Assembly (NCBI GenBank): GCA_022495995.1
Contig: JAFEMH010001478.1
Coordinates: 62,001 to 126,000, forward strand
DNA length: 64,000 bases
Origin: Adenophora triphylla var. japonica
Lineage: Eukaryota > Streptophyta > Magnoliopsida > Asterales > Campanulaceae
Direction of reading: 5' to 3'
Shown here in pieces: positions 59,442 to 64,000 of this stretch. The stretch's first letter is position 1; each line of letters starts with the position of its first letter. A program made the position numbers and the translations under genes. Below the pieces are notes generated by a model. It saw nothing but the letters and a program-made list of their open reading frames with translations. It was not told the DNA's origin and did not search any database.

Positions 59442-59864
59442 AAATTGGGTCCAAACTCCTCATTAACAAAAGCTTAGCCTACCCGTTTCTCTCTCCTCTC
59501 TCTAAATCCTCTCAAAATCCGGCCAACCCCCCCATTATATCCGGCGAGTCATTCACCTTCCCCACATATTCCGGCCGCCCTTCCTCCACAAATTCATTCC
59601 CCTCACCCTAAGCTTCAAGATTCACCAATTATTGTTCCAATCCGGGCGATTTCTTCTCCGACACTTGGATTTTCCGGCAAGACTTTGCAGATTTCGGCGG
59701 GGTTGTGCAGATTCCGGCGAACTTTGAATTTTCCGGTGGGATTTTTCCAGAATTTTCAGAAAGGTTCAAACTACTTTCTCCTCCTATTCTAATTGGATTG
59801 CAAATTTATTTTTGGTTGAGTAGTTGGTGGTTGTTTGTTGTTGGGTGATTGTTTTGAGTTTATA

Positions 59865-61093
59865 ATGGGTAAAACAAATGAACCATCGAAAAAGGGAGGA
59901 GGTAAATCCAAGGAATCCCGAAAAAAGCAAAGGCTTGATGAGAGTACATCTAGTGCTCCTCCCCCTCCCCTCGGAACACTTTTGCGTTGTGAGGATACCC
60001 ATGATTCCTCGAGGTTCAATTATTATATGTCCCAAAACTACTTTTATTTCTATACGGATAGAGCCATAATTGCGGAGAGACAATTTAACATTGGATCATT
60101 CGGGCTTATTTCTAAGTTTGGGATTCGAAAGTGGCAACGCTTTTGTGACGAGCCTACGGAAGAGGGTAATAGTTTGGTTGTGAAAGAATTTTACTCGAAT
60201 ATGAATAAAATCCCCACGGACCGAGGGCATTCCTATGTGAGGGGAAAGACGATAAAATTCAGAAGTGAGGACGTTAATAGATTTTACGGGCTCCCAAGAG
60301 TGAAGCGAGAGGAATGTGAGTATGTGCAAGCAATGAATGGGGATTGGCGGGTGTATTTTGCTGATGTGGTGAGGACGTTGGAGGGTAACCAACTCCAATG
60401 GACCAACAAACCGGATCGTTCGCCTAAGTATGTGATCGAGACTCAGTTTAATATAGTGGCGAAGGGGGTGAACAAATTTATGTGTTCGAGGATACTTCCG
60501 ACGTCTCAGCATGTGAAAGTTCAGTGGAATCATGCAGTGTTGATTCATTTGATTATCAACGGAGGAAATATTTCATTGGGGCATATCATTTCAGATCATA
60601 TGCAAGATGTGAGAGAAAGTAAACGGAATGGATTTCCGTACCCATCACCGACACGGGTTTAGTCAAGGTCGGGGTTCAGTGGAGCTTTGGGGGCGACAAG
60701 GTGAAGATAATTAGGCCCATCTCTCGAGCTTCCCTTGAAAGCAACAAGAGGGAGGTAAGAGGGATGAATGTTAGAATTGTTGAGGAGCAGGTTGAGGAAG
60801 AAGCTGAATATGAAGAAGAGGAGGAGGAGGATGAGGATGATGATGACTATATGGAGGAGGCTGAGGGCGTTGGTTCTGGGGCTGCGAGTATGGGTGGTAG
60901 AGATGTGGATCGTTTGATTGCTCGTATGGATATGCAGTTTGCTATTTCTATGGATCGTCAGGAGCAGCTCCATGATTATATGGTGCGCTTGGCACCACAG
61001 CATGACGATGGGAGATGGCAGAGGTGGCCATTTCCAGAGAGCAGCTCCAGTCAGCATGGTCCATGGGACTATCATTTCAGGCCGCCGCAGTAG
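59865..61093 (+). pseudogene. Athila extra ORF (putative plant transposon protein domain), frameshifted
   Basis: Starts MGKTNEPSKKGGGKSKES. The domain region includes FNYYMSQNYFYFYTDRAIIA, FGIRKWQRFCDEP, EFYSNMNKIP, VRGKTIKFRSEDVNRFYGLP and SRILPTSQHVKVQWNHAVLI. This is the family seen 3' of pol in Athila elements, formerly called env-like (PF20167, from memory). The frame stops at 60660-60662; sense continues in another frame (DTGLVKVGVQWSF, then KIIRPISRASLESNKREVRG), so there is a frameshift at about 60645. The tail has a long acidic run (about 60795-60860), a possible coiled segment (DRLIARMDMQF) and ends at 61093. Start chosen at the ATG after the TTG-rich leader. Confidence 0.8.
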
Positions 61094-61828
61094 TTCTGAG
61101 AGGTATCCCTACCCCTGTCTTACTTATTTTATACTTTTGTGACGCATATGGGACTATGCATGATTTAGTGAGGGGGTGGGGTGCATGGTTGTTGTTGTAT
61201 ATGCTGTTTTATTTTTCCCTAAAAAAAATTGAAAAAAAAATGAGAGGCTAGGTGAAAACTGGAAACTGCACCTAGGCAAAAGGTGAGTGAGTGAAATACT
61301 TTCTATCGTTTATATCACCGGTGTTGGCGTCACAAGGGTGGTTTGGAGTCTCGGGTTAGGGTTTTCATATTTGGTGTAGGAGGCTCGGTTAGAGGTGATT
61401 AGGATAGAAACCCTCGTTCTTTCTTGAAGTAATAAGGGGGCGTTGGTGCTTTCACGAGGTAAATTTTTGTTTAAGGATCACTACCTTAGCAATATTTCTT
61501 TTTATGGGTGTATGCAGTGTGAGCCAAGCGTGGGGGAAACATAGGACATATTTAGTTCCCCTTGCCTTTTATGTGTGGGCCCTAGTTCGGATGACCATTT
61601 ACATGTTGGAGTTGGTATCGAGCTAGGGCCGTGTATTCATATGATTTTGAGGAGTGATAAGGAGACGGAAGCATTTATATTCCGTATTATTTTTTTTGAC
61701 TGGCATGGATTGGTGGAGTAGAGGAGATTAGGGGTCATTTTCCTCCCATGCTATCTGTTTAGACCGGTGCTTAGAGTGGGGATAGGATATTACTCAGGGA
61801 CGAGTAATGGTCTAAGCGTGGGAGAATT
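61094..61828 (+). other. 3' untranslated region and PPT of the Athila-like element
   Basis: No gene. It ends with the polypurine tract AGCGTGGGAGAA (61816-61827) directly before the 3' LTR. Confidence 0.75.
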
Positions 61829-62780
61829 TGATGTGGCGAATTTCACTATATGTAATTCCCTAATTTTCTGGGCATTTTATCCTTATTTTAATGTATTTTA
61901 GAGTATTTTTGATGTAATCTTGAGTATATCTTGAATTGGTAAGTAGTAGGCAGATCATGGTATTTTTGAGACATGTTTTTGTAATTTTATGAGGTTCCTC
62001 GAAGTTTATCAGAAGTGCAGGGACCAAACTGCAAAGTAACAAAGTTCAGTGGCTAGAAGGATTTTGTTGGAAACTTGGAGGATCAAATTCAGAAATCAAT
62101 TAAAATTGCTGTGTGGGCGCATGAATCCAAGGTGAGGCGTGTTGACCGAGAGCAACACTTTGACCGAGGCAATGATTGGCGTGACGTGGTGGAGTAGTAA
62201 TTGCAATTGAGTTATTTCCTTTTTCCTATTTTTTTATTATTATTATTTTTATTATTAGTTTTTAGGTTTAGTTTAGAAGGAGTATATAAACTCTTTTAAT
62301 ATTTTTTTTAGGGTTATCTAGTTTTTAATTTTTCTAGAGAAAGCTTGAGAATTTTCATGGAAGCTTAAACTATTTGCTTTGGATTTGATTTTTTGAACCC
62401 CTATTAATCAATTTGAGGTATTTTCTTTTCAATCTGTTTATCTCTGTTCATAATTTTACTTGTGCTTATTTTAGATTTATAACTAGGGTTTGTGGATTTG
62501 GCCAATTTACTAGTTCTTTTTATGAATCTTTGCTAGAATTTTCTATGACTGTGCCAGTGTAGGAATTTCATGAGTAGCATCTTTACGATTTATGCATGTG
62601 CCATGGTAAATTGTGAAGTGGGTAAAATTAGATGATTATCTGTGTGAAATAATCATAGAAAGCATTCTTGATCTTAGTTTCTTAAACCGTTCTTCAGTGG
62701 TTCGACCCTGGACTTACATTTGCTACATTTTTGTGGCCGAGTCCCGGTTTAATTTAGTAGGTGTGCGACTAAGCCTACCA
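61829..62780 (+). repeat. 3' LTR of the Athila-like element (952 bp)
   Basis: TGATGTGGCGAATTTCAC ... GACTAAGCCTACCA. It lacks about 320 bp present in the 5' LTR (57785 to about 58104): the junction 'aaaccgttcttcag' fuses the two 'accgttc' words that border that segment. TATA at 62283-62290. Confidence 0.93.
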
Positions 62781-62943
62781 CCATGTTTTGCAAAAATACC
62801 CGGAACATGTTCATCATCTCAACATTCGGATTTCCATCACCCCCGGCATTGCCAACATTGCCCTGAGCCTGATGCTGATCATCCTCATTTCCAGCCATTG
62901 CATAAACTCCTGCATCAAACACTCGGCGTAAATTATCACACAC

Positions 62944-63004
62944 TCCCCCTTAAACTCGACATCTACCCTTACCCTTAACCTCTAAACGAGGCTCTAATAC
63001 CAAC
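62944..63004 (-). other. Leader and PBS of the gypsy element
   Basis: The minus strand reads TTGGTATTAGAGCCTCG directly after the LTR, one mismatch from the usual initiator Met tRNA primer site. Parallel to 19612-19628. Confidence 0.75.
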
Positions 63005-64000
63005 TGTGGACACCTTGACCCAGAACCTAACACGTGTCCCGAGCTGAAGAGGCCCAAACTATGAAAGACCACCTGAAATTTAAAACTTTTTGGCATAACC
63101 TGAAAAGGAACTAAACTTTAACCTTAACATTCAAATACTAACTTGGGTCATCTCCACCTGGAGGAAAAGGGGGTAACCAACTTTGAACACTAACTCACTT
63201 TAGTTAGATATTACAATAGTTCACAAATAAAAAATTTAAACCAAAGTGTTTATATATACAAACTCCACCAAGGAGTTAAACCAAAATATAACTATACAAC
63301 CCGTCTAGAACAACTACATACCCAACAAACCAAAAGACTCGTACAAACTCCTCCCCGTCCTCACTGGTCGGGTCCTCCTGTCTCTGTCCGATCTAAAATA
63401 TTAAAGGGAGAAGGGTGAGAATAAATCTCAATAAGCTATTATGAATACAACAATATGCCAAATAAGATGCAACATAACAAGTACATCTCACACATTGGTA
63501 AAACAGTAAACACCTTCCGTTACGTTTGTTTACCTTTCCCTCTGAATTATAAATTGTACAACAGCAGGAGTAACTCCATTTATTCTACGAATGCATCTTC
63601 ACCAGAACCAATATCATATAACTGAGAGAGCTATTATGATAACTCCTCTATTGTGAACTGCTTAGGTATATTCACATCTTATAAGACCCGCTTTTCAGGG
63701 AACCATATAAGATACTAGCAACTCTGTAAGGCTTTTGGCTCAATACAGATGCTATAACCCTAATATGTGGCCACAGAGGGGGATAGGTCACAGATATAAT
63801 GTAATCCGAGCACCTTATGGAACAATTTCTCATAAGTGATCGTATTCCATTATACCCCCAAACATCAGCTGATTAACACAAGTTCAAGCACATAATATTT
63901 ACTTGAAATGAAGTCCACCAAAGTGATAAGAATATAACAACATGATAAAGCAATACTCATGTTCAATCAATATCATAGTGCAACATTCATTTCATACACC
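63005..64000 (-). mobile_element. 5' LTR of the gypsy element, running out of the window
   Basis: Related to the 19629-23889 LTR (e.g. 'ccgttacg..tacctttccctc', 'ctgtaaggcttttggc', 'gtacataa..ttacttgaa'). Together with the copy at 56426 it defines an element inserted in the copia pol gene. Outer end and host junction lie beyond position 64000. Confidence 0.85.

Larger units (their letters stand above)
56928..62780 (+). mobile_element. Athila-like gypsy element, 5.85 kb, internally deleted
   Basis: LTRs 56928-58193 and 61829-62780, with CCATG duplicated at 56923-56927 and 62781-62785. The 5' LTR runs straight into the C-terminal part of integrase, so PBS, gag, protease, RT, RNase H and most of integrase are gone. 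The 3' part (integrase end, GC-rich repeats, Athila-type extra ORF, PPT) is kept. It is inserted in gag of another gypsy element. Confidence 0.9.
56697..62943 (-). pseudogene. Gypsy gag split by the Athila-like insertion
   Basis: N-terminal part 62943-62786 (MAGNEDDQHQ with ATG at 62897, MMNMFRVFLQNM). It resumes at 56922 (ATQGQAQQHQEDRLGHGLEK, FIKMALPSFNGDPDP, ERWLEAMNKIFAAMESF, RCAVFKLEGPADYW) and ends at the LTR fusion at 56697. The retroelement between is flanked by CCATG. Same family as the gag at 19552. Confidence 0.88.

Noticed and set aside
60701..61093. Acidic ORF as an independent gene
   Set aside because: Its upstream continuation (GLVKVGVQWSF) joins the Athila extra ORF through one frameshift, so it is that protein's tail.

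Overview
This is nuclear DNA of a flowering plant, almost certainly a eudicot. The evidence is one intact intron-rich plant gene (TFIIF alpha subunit), a dense set of Stowaway-like MITEs, hAT, PIF/Harbinger and CACTA elements, plant lineages of Ty3/gypsy (Tat, Athila, probably chromovirus) and Ty1/copia, and a fragment of the plastid gene ycf1. The species cannot be named from the sequence. No tRNA, rRNA, CRISPR or bacterial-type feature was seen. All comparisons were made by eye and from memory of the families; no searches were run.

Layout. (1) 1-8.5 kb: a TFIIF alpha (RAP74) gene on the minus strand in eight exons that join in frame to 418 residues. Its introns hold a hAT element of 905 bp, a hAT MITE and Stowaway MITEs; two MITE ends lie within a few bases of splice donors. 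(2) 8.5-19.1 kb: a Russian doll of DNA transposons. Two TTA-flanked PIF/Harbinger-like elements sit 2 bp apart inside one 8-bp stretch. The second was invaded by a 5.3 kb hAT element, which carries a CACTA end and a fragment of a patellin (SEC14/GOLD) gene. Further MITEs follow. (3) 19.3-23.9 kb: a very long gypsy LTR with PBS and a gag stub, split by a perfect 717 bp hAT element. (4) 23.9-27.05 kb: pieces of two Tat-like gypsy elements. (5) 27.06-49.46 kb: one large autonomous-type hAT element whose transposase gene is interrupted twice, by a solo LTR (28692-30070) and by a complete 16.2 kb Tat retrotransposon (30247-46495, target duplication GTTAT). (6) 49.5-52.6 kb: a plastid ycf1 fragment inside a Stowaway, another hAT element, and more MITEs. 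(7) 52.9-64 kb: a decayed copia element, invaded by a gypsy element, in whose gag sits a 5.85 kb Athila-like element with target duplication CCATG.

The most interesting object is the Tat retrotransposon at 30247-46495. Its LTRs are almost identical, yet its pol is frameshifted and no gag capsid or protease was recognised. On the opposite strand to its own pol it carries a four-exon gene that joins without error to a 614-residue plant mobile domain (PMD)-like protein, followed by a second, frameshifted DUF7745-like antisense gene. The LTR promoter and the upstream regions of both antisense genes share a GCCGTGCGG-type motif just upstream of a TATA-like box. An array of short hairpins lies between the LTR and the PMD gene. 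This looks like a non-autonomous, recently moved retroelement with an intact antisense cargo gene.
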